Source: Microstegium vimineum (Eukaryota > Streptophyta > Magnoliopsida > Poales > Poaceae). From it: a stretch of DNA of 64,000 nucleotides. Made by a program: the position numbers and the translations under genes. The notes under the pieces are model-generated. The model was not told the DNA's origin. It saw only the letters and a list, made by a program, of their open reading frames with translations, and searched no databases. Where the stretch lies: assembly GCA_022036555.1 (NCBI GenBank), contig CM039123.1:14544326-14608325 (forward strand). Reading direction: 5' to 3'. Shown piece after piece: positions 47,015 through 57,790 of the stretch; the stretch's first letter is position 1; every line of letters begins with the position of its first letter.

Positions 47015-47475
47015 AGAAGCCGGTTGAAGCCGCTCAAACATCCCTTCTATACATTTTTTTATAACAAGGCTTTGAATGCTCTACTGGTCACCATGGGGTG
47101 TGCTCGGTTTCTTGGCTTATCCTCCGACCAAACTAAATTTAAACTAGAGCTAGTCTACTATAAGATTGGTTTCAGCGATGCAATGTGTTTGTATTTGGTT
47201 GTGATGTATTAGCTAATTTATAGCTGATTGGATTGTAGGTTGATTGTCCTGACCCAAGAGTTTGGCTAAATTGTGCATGTATCCATGAGTCTGGCCAGCT
47301 TAGCATGCTCAATTCCCGCGTTTCCAGCTAGCATGGTCAAAAGGCACCTTTTGCATTAGTCTGGTCTAACTAGCAGGTTTGTTGTCCCCAACTACGTATT
47401 TCTTCTGACAAAACCCTTGGAGGTGCGCTCCGAATTGGGTGATCGGGTGCTGGAGCAGATCCCTGACGAACTGGA
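44868..47475 (-). pseudogene. Gypsy gag fragment, second unit, interrupted by a 2.1 kb insertion
   Basis: 44932-45276 repeats the gag of 42403-42740 (KMEFMRLRPLTFDSSDDP, VEQEAQSQHQQQNE). It is cut at about 45276, and gag-like sequence resumes at 47382-47475 (matching 42776-42880). About 30 bases present in the first unit (TGTTCCGTGGGCGCTGGG...) are missing at the insertion site. Confidence 0.8.
45277..47381. repeat. Inserted copy of 31073-33192
   Basis: Contains the Copia LTR (45280-46592, sharing the ...CCAAGA terminal mutation), the CTTTC that is the target-duplication base run, and 0.8 kb of the RAPTOR-upstream DNA. It has no target duplication of its own. The right junction shares TTTG between source and target. 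The (TA)n run is shorter than in the source. Confidence 0.92.
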
Positions 47476-47530
47476 TAATGACATTGTCGCTGATGCTTTA
47501 AGCCGGAAAGCTCAATGTCATTGCTTGCTA
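47476..47530 (+). pseudogene. Gypsy RNase H tail fragment, opposite orientation
   Basis: Plus-strand codons read NDIVADALSRKAQCHCLLA, the conserved VADALSRK end of gypsy RNase H. It joins directly to minus-strand gag sequence at about 47475, so two pieces of gypsy elements are fused head to head. Confidence 0.7.
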
Positions 47531-48010
47531 GCCTATAGCGCCGCTATAGCGTAGCTTAACACGCTATAGCGGCGCTATAGCGCGCTATTTTATTACGATC
47601 AGGTAAAACGAGTAAAACAGTCAATCAACTAAACACTAAACATATTCCCATGATAATCATAAGTTCATAAGTCATAAATTCATAATATGATAATAATATT
47701 AAGTTCATAAGTTCATAACTCATCCATCGAAAATCAAAACCACATCGACACAATACTTGACATAGTTTTTTTGGATCGTGTATGCTCCCTGAATCGGGCC
47801 CTTAGTGGGCTTAAACTGACCGGGTCATAGTTTTTTTTTCTCAGCTAGGGAAACGGTGATAGCAACAATTTAGCGCGCTATGGTGCTATTTTAATTTAGC
47901 GGCACAATAGCGTGCTATAGCGTCAATAGCGCTTATAGCGTGAAAAGAGGAATAGCTTCGCGTCAAGCTCTTTGAGCCGCTATAACGCGAAAATAGCACG
48001 CTATTTAAAT
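47530..48010. repeat. Transposon-like block with GCTATAGCG ends
   Basis: Both ends (47530-47590 and 47870-48005) are crowded with self-complementary CGCTATAGCG, GCGCGCTAT and GCGGC words in both orientations, around an AT-rich core. This is the pattern of a small non-autonomous inverted-repeat transposon. No transposase. Confidence 0.5.
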
Positions 48011-48400
48011 CCATGACCTGTATAGAGAAAAGGTGTCTCTATCCAAGTCAAACCAACCAACCAAACACACTAGTTTGCTAGCCAGACTTAGATATGTATG
48101 CAACCAAACAATTCCATTTTTGCTTGATAGGGGCAGGCCTGAGCTAGCCTGACTTATTTCCTAGCCAGACTAGAAGTTAGCCAGAAAACCAAACACACCC
48201 TATATAATATAATTCTTCTTTCGCCGAAAAAAAAATGTCACTTTCTCTCTCAAGAAGTGGACTCACGCCTTGAGCTGATCGTGTCACTGCTACCAGTCCG
48301 TCACTCCCCATGTCATTGTCTTTGAAAAAAAAGGCGCTGGCCGCCTCTGACGGGAGCCGTGACGTCCGAGCACCTGCCACAACCTGTATTAAAGTAGGTC
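48011..48400. other. Repeat-rich spacer
   Basis: Contains a MITE-like end (AACCAAACACACCCTAT, 48187-48203) and no coding region until the SDR fragment. The matching opposite end of the MITE was not found. Confidence 0.35.
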
Positions 48401-48508
48401 CATCTCGCCGAGACGACAGAGATCGCGCCCGTGGTGACGTTCCTGGCGAGCGAGGCCTCGTCCTGGGTGAACGGTCAGGTTATCAGGGTCAATGGGGGCG
48501 TCGCGTGA
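48401..48508 (+). pseudogene. Orphan 3' end of a short-chain dehydrogenase gene
   Basis: In one frame: HLAETTEIAPVVTFLASEAS, then SWVNGQVIRVNGGVA and TGA (48506-48508). This is the C-terminus of an SDR closely related to the intact gene at 56886-57671 (IAETTDVAPVVAFLASDAA...VIRVNGGFV), but in the opposite orientation. The remaining 85% of the gene is absent. Confidence 0.85.
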
Positions 48509-48799
48509 GTGCGCCACCCGCTGAAAATTGACGGTGTTTATCTCATTGTTATCTGCCACGGCCTTTTCCAAGGATTTTGGTATGCTGGTATACGTTGACA
48601 GTAACAGTATCAGTTTGTGTCATTCATGGTATTTTGTCTAGTCTGGTTTCATAGTACCATATTACAAATATTCAGCGGTGCCATGTACTCATGTATCTAT
48701 GTGGCCGAGTAAAAAAGTTAAAAAAAATGCTTCAGTTCTCAGTTGCACACTTCTCCGGTTCTTTGGTAGAAATGTCATAGCAAACGAACAGGCAGGCAA

Positions 48800-51700
48800 T
48801 CACTTTCGCCTGTTATCATCATCCGCGCCTTCGTCAAACACACCAGATGAGCCAACACGGAAGTCGAGCTGCTTCTGATGTTTCTGCCTCCGCCGCTCGT
48901 CGAACTCCTCCCACCCCTCCACCTGTTGGGAATTGGAACAGGTTAAATTGAAAATGCCTCCATCAGAACCCAAGGCCAAAACCTATGCAGCCAAATTAAT
49001 CAGCTATAGCAAGTGTTGTGCTTGTCTAAACAAAAGGAATAATAAAATTTATAAAAACTGCATATCTACTAGGCCGCCGCTAACAAATGATGATATTAAG
49101 CACATAAATATAGGCTGTAACCATACAAAGCAGATCGCAATACGGGCAATGGAGGTAACAAAGTAGTATCTATACTAACAAAGTGTGAAGGTAAAATATG
49201 AACATGCACGGGCAGGCGGGCATGCAGACTCTTAAGGAATTGGTACCTGTCGAAGAACATCATTTGTGATTTCTGTGCCATGGAGATCGAGTGTAATAAG
49301 CTGCGAGCACTTTTTGAATAACGTTGATGGCAAGGATGTCAGGCCATTGTTCCTTATATGCAAAACCTGTTGAATAAATTTGTTTCATATAAAGAATGTT
49401 GCACACTAGCCGCTAATGTGCAATTGTGAATAAAAAATGAGAACAAATCTGTTGCAAAAAAATATACCGTCAACAAATGTTTTAGAAGAGCCAGAAGCAG
49501 CATGATACCAAAGTTTCGTTAAGTTAAACTAAACTGGTCCACTAATAGGTGTTAATGAAATAATAGTATTCAAGAACAATTGACTCTTTGTGGCTGTCAC
49601 AGGTCATAAACCCAAAGCTCCATGCATGACATAATGAGAAACAAAGAAAATAACTCTCTTTTGTAAGACAACAAAACTGCATTCATAAGTTTTGTTGCAC
49701 ACTATAGAATCTAATGCATCTTGGGGTTCTGCAGCTATGGACTGGACTAATAATTCTATATTCATTTATACACCTTCTATGTGAACATTGTTGCAATTGG
49801 ACAATGAATATTTTGTGGTACCATCCATATTGTGAAAATCATTTCTATCTCACAATGAGACATTTGGAATTTTAACAGATTATTAGGATAACACAATATG
49901 CTAATTCAGCACTTCATTTGCTGCAAATGATGATATATCAATATATCATCTTAGTAATTTTATGTTTTGATCACAAATGCATATTTCATGCATCTAAAAG
50001 GCACACCTTAAGATTACAAAGGTTCCCAAAGGCCTCTGGCAGTTCAGTTAAGAGATTTGATGACAGGTCAACCTGAAAATTTCGAAAATCAGGTTCGATA
50101 CAGAGTGCTCTACAAGAATATATGAGGCAAAACAGGTCATATGTGAGAGACAACACACCTCAGTGAGAGATTCACAATCTCCTATTGATGAAGGCAATGA
50201 AGTTATCCTGCCAACAAGTGTAAACAAGTCAAATGTGACATTCACCATAACATTTAAGTTTTAATTTCTTAACAAAACAGTGCTAGTATATTTTTCATAA
50301 CAAGCAACAGAAAAGTGTTTCTTCTCCCAATAACAACTTTTTTCTATGATAGAATAGAACTAGCAACAACCTACTAGTGTTTGCAGATTACCAACTACCA
50401 AGTGCGCTAGAAAACAGAAACTAAGGCCTTTGACTTTTTCCTGGGCTGCGAATGTACTCTTTGGGTTACACAAATATAATAAAGTTGTATTAAAAATAGA
50501 ATCATCACTATATAGTTATCGGATGTCTCCGAAGAGACAGTAGTATAGTTATAGCTGTCAGACTCAATGTCAACTCGTAAGCATTGATCTATCAAACCAT
50601 CCAGACATGGTTCTTTTTAACCCTCAACATGATGGCAAACAGTCAGTCTCAAATGGGAACACATCAGTAACATCACATCACTCTTGATCTGAAGCATTCC
50701 TTAACCAGTATGTAGAATAAACAAAAGTACAAAATCGAAATTCAGCTATCAAGAAGTAAAAGTATGACAGAACAAATAAGATACTACAAGCTAAAAATGG
50801 TGAGTTCTGGCAACCTATTGTTACTTGCTATGAGAATCTGGAGGTGCTTCAGCAGTCCTATTTCTACTGGCAAGTTATCAAGCCTGTTATTTGCAATACG
50901 TAGTTCACGTAGAGAAGTCAGCGAGCCCAAAGTTGATGGCAAGGTAACCAGCCTGCAAGATAAACAATAAAGTGGATGATCACATTATCTTATTTTCATG
51001 TATAACAGAAACATGCTTATCGGCCATCATGGTCAATAACACTAAGGTCTTGTTTGGAAACCCGGTATTTAGCCCAAAACCCTTGTAAATTACAGAACCT
51101 AAAACTTTTCCAATCCAATCTGGAATTTGTTGTTTGGATAGCCGGTTAGCACATTAATTTTACAATCGGTTTTGGCCAAAACAACCGGATAAAAATAATC
51201 TTCTTCACAGGTCTGGAAAATTATATGGCATCTATCGGGCATCTCCCGTCTCCCTTCGTATCCGCGGAGGCTGTTGGAACCAAATCATCGGCCGCGCCGT
51301 CACGCCGGCAGCCGGTGCTGAGGACCGCACGGCGACCGGTGTGGCAGCGCCCGCCGCCCGACCCCTGCTTCTCCACCTGTGCGGCTGGCGCGGAGGGCCG
51401 CCCCTGCCTCCTTCCATAGTCGGCGAGCAGCACGGCGGCTCCCGGCCCTGTCTCGACCTGTGCGGCTGGCGCGGAGGGCCGCCCCTGCACAGTCGACGAC
51501 CAGCGCAGCGGCTCCCGGCCCCGTCTTCCCCAGACGCGCGAGGGTGGCTCGCCCCTGCTCCTTGCCCAGCCAGTGCGGTAGCGACCTGACGATCAGAGTA
51601 ACCAGATCCAATACCATTCGTGGTCTAGTGTATGGCAATGCTGAAATCATTATGGAAGTCGTCGATTAGATCGAGGCAGTGGTGCAGCAGTGCCGATCAT

Positions 51701-54087
51701 GGAGGCGGCGCTCTTCTTGGATGGGGTTAGCATAGGACTGGTTGCTCGAAGGGTGATGTTCAGAGAGACAGCAATCATTTTACCCTTTACCCAAACAACA
51801 TTTTTTGAGTGAGCAAAAAATATAGTAGTATTCTTGTGCACGAGTAATTACAACCGGAAAGTTTTCTGAAGTGAATAAATTTACTGAACTACCAAACAAG
51901 CCCTAAGAAGATAAGAGATACCGTATTCTATTAGAGCTATGAAATATCCCCTTTTACATGCATCTTGGTGGCAGGAGTCAACTGCGAAATTTTCTATTCA
52001 ACATGTTGACAGAAACATAGGTGAAACTGTGAAACACAATAGGATAATTCAACTATCCCATTTATCCAAAAAAAAAATCATGAATATGTATAGACATCTT
52101 CAGAGAACTACTGTAGACGTTTAGCACAATAATCTGCACACGATTAAGCACTCAGATAGTCAGATATCTAGTTAGAAATCAAGATTTAGTATGCATTCTC
52201 TCTTATACTTCAACATATGGCATGTTTCAGCTTTCTGTCAGATATTGGTTAATTCTAGGTCAATACCTAGCTGCTAGCTCACAATGGGTGAGTCAAAGCA
52301 AAAATTTGAGAATATAAAGAGCAAAAAACAGTTTTGGAGAACATAGCTATAAAATTGCTTTATATCCACTGGCAACATCACAGAATATTCATAGTACTAC
52401 TATAAATAACAGTAACAGGACAAGAGTTTCAGAATCCTACATACCGATTTTCGCTTAAAGATAAATTCAACAACTTTTGAAGACATGATAGACCTTCCCA
52501 GCAGATGCTATCATCAGCTATATCATTAGCAGTTAGGAGCAATTTCTGTAATATAAATTAAGTCATGTATGTACAATTATAGTTCCTTAAGGAAGGAGAA
52601 AATAACCCAATTCACTCAGTGAGAAAGAATAATTACATTTAGAGATTTAAGAGCAGAGATTTTGTGTGGAATTTCCTTGATACGATTATTGCTGATGTCT
52701 AGTATTCGTATTGAGGGGCCACAATTCCAGATTTCTTCAGGCACCACCTACAGAGAAAGACACCCACAAAATATTTAGTCTAACTTTGTTCAAAAGGGAC
52801 TTGGTATAGGAAAATAACCAAGTGATAACGAATCAATATCATCAAATCTCATAAGACAGGAAGCGGTGAACGTTGAGTGGCTCAGGCAACAGTAGCATCA
52901 GTGAATGAATTATTAAATATCATATCTTTTTCTGATAAAGTTGCAGGCAAAAACTGAGATGCCATAACTAATTCAGTAATATAGCTAGAGGTATGGGTAC
53001 AAATCATTGCGTCAATCATGACCAGAAATCTACAAAAGGATTCTTGCAAAATTAGTATTAGACATTTTCTTCTAGGGTCTGTTTGCAAATTGTAATAAAG
53101 GCAATAATAAAGCATATAATGGTGTTTTTTCTTGGTGACCAATATGTTGAGAGCACTTCCATTGACCACGGGTAGATTTGTAGATTTTGCAAATTCAAAT
53201 CACAATTATCCTATGCCGGTATGCATCCACAGGACCTTCATAAAAGCGATTCAAACAAATTGGATTAACATACCTTCAAGTCACAATCATGTAGCGCAAC
53301 AACACCTGTTAACTTCCAGCGCTCGGATCTGCTTTTGGTAACAACTGTCTCTGGTTTTTGTGTTTGATTTTCCTTAACATTTGAAGGCCTTCTTACAGTT
53401 GTTGATGAGCTACTGCTATTCTTTGTGATAGGACCATCCTGTTTAAGGGTAGACAACAAAAAGAAGATTCTGTAAACACTACACTTTCACTGGTAAAATT
53501 AAGCAATTTACCCTATTGTCTACTATGAAACACTTGCCAAGTAGTAACAAGGAACAACTGAAATTTTCCTCCCTCCACTTCCAGGTACCGGCACAGCTTA
53601 CCCATAAAAAATCGAACTTAGGTACACGCTCATGGTCATCCTACTCCAACAAATTCAATGCTAAATATCTGAAAGAACTAACAGAAAGACCACAGCGAAG
53701 CAGCACAAATATGGGGAATTATGACAGATCAGGTCACTGATGCCTTACCCCCTGATGAAGCCCCTGCGACGCGATGAGCATGACCTTGGATCCGTCCACT
53801 AGTTGCATCGAGCTCAGGGTTGCGGCATCCTGGAGCACTTTGCCTGCGACCACGAGGTAGTGAGGAGTTGGTTACTATGGGAGAATCCGCGGACTCATCA
53901 GGGGGTAAAAAGGGGTTTGGGGATAGGTGCCTTTGCAGATGAGCTTCTGGCCGCGCGGGAGGACGTTGGTGAGCGGCTGGAGGAGGCGCTTCAGCTCCGC
54001 GCCGGAAGCCGCGGCCGGGACCTCCACGGGGATGGTCCGCCCGGCGAACTTGACCTGGACGGTGATGGTTGTAGGCGCGGCCTCCAT
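48800..54087 (-). CDS. Ubiquitin-like domain plus leucine-rich-repeat protein (At2g30105-like), ten exons
   Basis: Exons on the minus strand: 54087-53931, 53843-53749, 53438-53274, 52747-52637, 52545-52445, 50952-50815, 50207-50159, 50072-50007, 49366-49247 and 48922-48800 (stop TGA 48800-48802). Phases agree throughout and give 374 codons plus stop. Residues 1-84 are ubiquitin-like (ITVQVKFAGRTIPVEV, LPRGQKLICKGKVL, MQLVDGSKVMLIAS). A Ser/Lys-rich linker follows. From about residue 130 there are plant intracellular-type LRRs, for example ILDISNNRIKEIPHKISAL, ELRIANNRLDNLPVEIGLL and LHIRNNGLTSLPSTLF. The tail VEGWEEFDERRRQKHQKQLD is also typical. This matches the family of Arabidopsis At2g30105; its biochemical role is not established to my knowledge. 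Intron 1 appears to use a GC donor. Intron 5 carries a Harbinger-like insertion. The gene looks intact. Confidence 0.92.
51046..51903. mobile_element. PIF/Harbinger-like non-autonomous element in an intron, GC-rich core
   Basis: 858 bp with terminal inverted repeats GGTCTTGTTTGG and CCAAACAAGCCC and a TAA target duplication (51043-51045, 51904-51906). The ends are AT-rich, but 51240-51600 is very GC-rich and contains an 81-bp direct duplication (CCTGTGCGGCTGGCGCGG at 51376 and 51457). The GC-rich core is unlike typical MITEs and may be captured DNA. No transposase. Confidence 0.7.
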
Positions 54088-54279
54088 TAGCTCTGTTCTG
54101 TGACAACTCACAAGACAAGACTCTCTGTTTGGCCTCTGTTCTGTTCAGAAACAACTCACTTCCCTTCCTATTGCGAGATGCAGTTTCTTTCAGCCCGTTT
54201 CTCTTTTTCCCCGTATCATCGGTTCTTCTTACTTTCTTCTCTTCTCAGTCTAGGGGCTGTTTACCTCAAAATTCCAAAA

Positions 54280-54908
54280 CTTTAGCAGATTCTCTGTCAC
54301 ATTAAATTTTTAAACGTATACATGGATCATTAAATATAGATAAAAAAATATAACTAATTATAAAGTTTATCCGTCATTTCCGTGACTTGGGCACTATAAA
54401 ATAGTACTCCTACAGTCCTACTTCTACAGTACAAGAACTTGTCCTATAATGTACAGTACCATGTACGCTTGTACAGACAGGTCATCAAACTATAAAAATG
54501 AAGTTTTTTTTTATAATAACTATAAAAATGAAGTTGATCCATCACTAACCTCCTTCCACAAAACGGCTGGTAGCGCACTTGGCATGATGTAAATACACTG
54601 CCACTGCAGTGTCCATGTCAGCGTGAAAGATTCTCATTGGAGTATTGGCCATCTTTGATGGTCCACTAAAAAGTTTAGTGATAAATTAGTTAGATCCATT
54701 TCCAAAGAACAGTGACCCATTTGCGTGCAGGGCAAATCCGGTGACCAAAGATGCAATTTTACTTAATTTCAAATACAGCCCAAAGGTTTCAAATTTTCCT
54801 ATTAGTGCTTATTTTGCTCCACGCCAATCGACCCGACCACCCTAATCTCTCCATCATAATCTCTCCCAATCCATATAGATTAAAGTAGATGGAGTGTGGG
54901 CAGACTAA
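54280..54908. other. AT-rich intergenic DNA upstream of the ubiquitin-LRR gene
   Basis: No gene or clear repeat was seen. 54088-54290 is probably the leader and promoter of the minus-strand gene. Confidence 0.35.
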
Positions 54909-55178
54909 GAGGGTGTTTGGTTTGGGGCGACTAGAGTTTAGTTACCCCATTTCAAAGTTATCAAATAGCCAAACTAGGTGACTAAAAAGTGACTAAATAT
55001 GGTTTAGTCACTAGTCCACAAAGGGTTGCTAAATAGGACTAAACTTCACCTTTTAGTCACTTTGGAGTCAGACCAAGGGACTAGTCTCTTTTCGTCACCC
55101 AAACCAAACATCACATGACTAAAGTTTAGTCACTAATTTAGGTAAATAAAATTTAGAAGGTGAGAACCAAACATGATC
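54909..55178. mobile_element. Tourist-like MITE
   Basis: 270 bp between TAA duplications (54906-54908, 55179-55181). Ends are GAGGGTGTTTGGTT and AACCAAACATGATC, with many CTAAA/TTTAG words in inverse orientation inside. This is typical of PIF/Harbinger-derived Tourist MITEs. Confidence 0.65.
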
Positions 55179-55756
55179 TAAGCCTTAATAGTTTTGGATA
55201 ATTAATAAATTAGGATTTATGTAAACTCATAGCAAAAAAGACACTTGCATAACATGTAATTTTTTATTATAAATATCATTTTATATGACATATCAGTGAA
55301 AGTCTCATCTGACCGTGTTTGGATGGTTTGAGAATGATCTAATATTGAAAGTTATCTTTTGGGTTGTGTTGTCGGAAAACAAAAAATAGGCATGTGACCC
55401 TTTGTCTGTAGCGCTACCTAAAGGACAGACGAGTGTTGTGTTTTGGGCCACGGTTGTTGGAGACCGTCTAAAATGTATTCTTTCATGGATATCCATAGCA
55501 AAAAAATAGCATTTTGTGAAGAAAGGAGTTAGTATTCCAAATGTCATGCATGACCTCAACTTTTAAAATTACTTTTAGATATCAATCCTTTCTTGAAGTA
55601 TCAAGAATGTTCTAACCTCTCAAAACACTATTTCTAGATTCTTGAAACTGTCCTAGTCCATCCAAACATGTTTGGACTAACAACTAGTTGGTCATATTTA
55701 ACTGACTATTTTTTAGCCATAACTAACACCTAATCCTAGTCCATCCAAACATGTTA

Positions 55757-56649
55757 CTCCTTCCATCAAAATCACAGGACATCTCAAGAATCTTGGAGAG
55801 TTAAAGTATCTAAAGTTTGACTAAACTTATTACAATATAATAATAACATTTATGATGCCAACTATGTAGGGTCTTTTACATGTATGTCATTAAAAAGTTG
55901 AAAATTACACACAGACCATTAAAAAGATGAGTTCTCACAGTTGACACTGATGTGAACTTTTTTTTGCCCTCCGTGCCACTACCGTCAGATTTGCCTCTAA
56001 CGATGACAAATTGTAGCAATAAAAAGTCAAAAATACTCTTACATCTAAATATGTTGTTTATTTTCAGCATCTTAACGACTTTAAATGAAAAAACTCAAAA
56101 CTATAAAGTTGTAGACCTCATTGAGATCTATAATTTTCACATAAAAATATCTTCATTTATTTTTTATAAAAAATATATGATTTGATATGATCAATGAATG
56201 AAAATTATTTTTATATGAAAATTGTAGATCTTGGTGACATCTATAACTTTCTAGGTCTGAGTTTTTTCATTTAAAGTTGTTAAGATGTTTAAAAGTAATT
56301 AATGATATTCTTAGATGTAAGGGTATTTTTGACTTTTCACTACTGTAGTTTAACATCGTTAGAGACAAATCCGATGTTATTGACGTGTAGGGCAAAAAAA
56401 AAAAGACCAGTGACAACTGTGAGAACTCATCTTTTTTAATGACTAATATATAATTACCAACTTTTTTTTAATGGTTTGTATATAATAATAACAAATTTTT
56501 TAATGGTATAATGTAAAATACCCAACTAACTATCATTAGATTCTTTGTCAATTACATTTTTATAGTCTACCTTTTTTGATATTATAAATCTTTATATTTT
56601 TCTTTATAATTATTGATTAAACTTTAGACGTTTTGACCTGATGAGGGAG
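55757..56649. mobile_element. Stowaway MITE carrying a nested foldback element
   Basis: Ends CTCCTTCCATCA and TGATGAGGGAG with TA on both sides (55755-55756, 56650-56651). The sub-ends carry the Stowaway words AAGTTTGACTAAA and TTAAACTTTAGACG. Its middle is replaced or expanded by the long inverted repeat at 55886-56473. Confidence 0.65.
55886..56473. repeat. Long near-perfect inverted repeat (hairpin), arms about 280 bp
   Basis: The left arm (55886 to about 56165) is the reverse complement of the right arm (about 56195-56473) with scattered mismatches. For example, CATTAAAAAGATGAGTTCTC pairs with GAGAACTCATC...TTAATG, and AAATGAAAAAACTCA with TGAGTTTTTTCATTT. The loop is only about 30 bases. 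No coding capacity. Confidence 0.85.
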
Positions 56650-56885
56650 TAGAACATAGCAGTAGACCAATCAAACTAAACACAACGCCTTATATTAAGT
56701 TGAGTTACACTGTATGATCCGTACTAAGTGCACCCCTAGTATCCTATACGTACGCTATACACGCATTTTATTTCAACATTCTTTTATACTCGCATTTTCT
56801 CAACTTGTGTACGTGTCCCTTATTGAAAAAACGTGTGTGTGGTAGATGCCACTTTATTTGAACACCTGTCGCGCTTAGACCCTTA

Positions 56886-57671
56886 TTAGACGAAACCGCC
56901 GTTGACCCTGATGACCTGCCCGTTAACCCAAGCCGCGGCGTCGCTGGCCAGGAACGCCACCACCGGCGCCACGTCCGTCGTCTCGGCGATGCGCCCCATG
57001 GAGTGCTCCTCCACCCTCCGCAGGAATGCTTCGTCCTTCCCGGCCAAGAACAGCTCGGTGCGCACGGGCCCCGGCGCGACCACGTTCGCGGTGACCCTCT
57101 TCGCCGCCACCTCCTTGGCTAGGATCTTCGTCATGGCCTCCACGGCGGCGTTCGTCGCCGTGTACGCCGCGTATCCCGGCAGGAGCGTGCCGACGATGGA
57201 CGACGAGAACGTCACGATGCGGCCGGCGCTGTTGGCGGGGACTCGGTTCGCCGCCTCGCGGCACACGAGGAACGTCCCGCGCACGTTCACCGCGAACATG
57301 GCGTCGAAGTCCTCGACGGTGGTGTCCGCGAGCGCCGGGTACTTGTCACTGAGGACGCCTGCACAGCAGACGACGATGTGCGGCGGGGACCCGAACGCGT
57401 CCTCGGCGCGGTCGAAGAGCGCGTGCACGGCGTCCGGGTCCGACACGTCCGCGCGGACGGCAACGGCCTGGTGGCCGCGGGAGGCGAGCTCCGCGACGAG
57501 CTCGTCTGCCCTGGCGGAATTGGACGCGTAGTTGACCACGACGCGCGCGCCGAGGGCGGCCAGGTGGGAGGACACCTCGCGGCCGATGCCGCGGGAGCCG
57601 CCAGTGACGAGCGCGACGCGGCCGTCGAGCGGGAGCAGCGACGACGTGTTCTCGGCGTTTGCGACTGCCAT
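56886..57671 (-). CDS. Short-chain dehydrogenase/reductase with altered catalytic Lys
   Basis: 261 codons, single exon, intact. The Rossmann signature TGGSRGIG is at residues 24-31. The NNAG position reads CCAG. Catalytic Ser is expected in VTFSSSIVG, the YxxxK position reads YTATN (Tyr present, Lys replaced by Asn; codon AAC near 57155), and the end is VNGQVIRVNGGFV. It resembles the plant cytosolic/plastid NADPH-dependent aldehyde reductase-like branch of classical SDRs (At3g03980/At3g04000 type), which reduce reactive carbonyls. The K-to-N change would be expected to impair hydride transfer, so its activity is doubtful or different. A TATA box lies 113-119 bases upstream. The start at 57671 precedes the Rossmann fold by the usual distance. 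Confidence 0.9.
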   Translation of the reverse strand: MAVANAENTSSLLPLDGRVALVTGGSRGIGREVSSHLAALGARVVVNYASNSARADELVAELASRGHQAVAVRADVSDPDAVHALFDRAEDAFGSPPHIVVCCAGVLSDKYPALADTTVEDFDAMFAVNVRGTFLVCREAANRVPANSAGRIVTFSSSIVGTLLPGYAAYTATNAAVEAMTKILAKEVAAKRVTANVVAPGPVRTELFLAGKDEAFLRRVEEHSMGRIAETTDVAPVVAFLASDAAAWVNGQVIRVNGGFV

Positions 57672-57783
57672 GGTTGGCTGCTTGCTCGCTTAGCCCCACG
57701 CGGCGTCACGCACTTTTAGTCGTGTGCTTTTGCGTTGTCTCAGCACGAGTTTTGCTATGCTCCACACCGTGCCATGGCTGTGG

Positions 57784-57790
57784 ATTTATA
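57784..57790 (-). promoter_or_regulatory. TATA box of the SDR gene
   Basis: The minus strand reads TATAAAT in the context CTTCTATAAATCCACAG, 113 bases upstream of the ATG. The duplicated upstream copy (near 60330) has TGTAAAT at the same place, so its TATA box is damaged. Confidence 0.65.
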
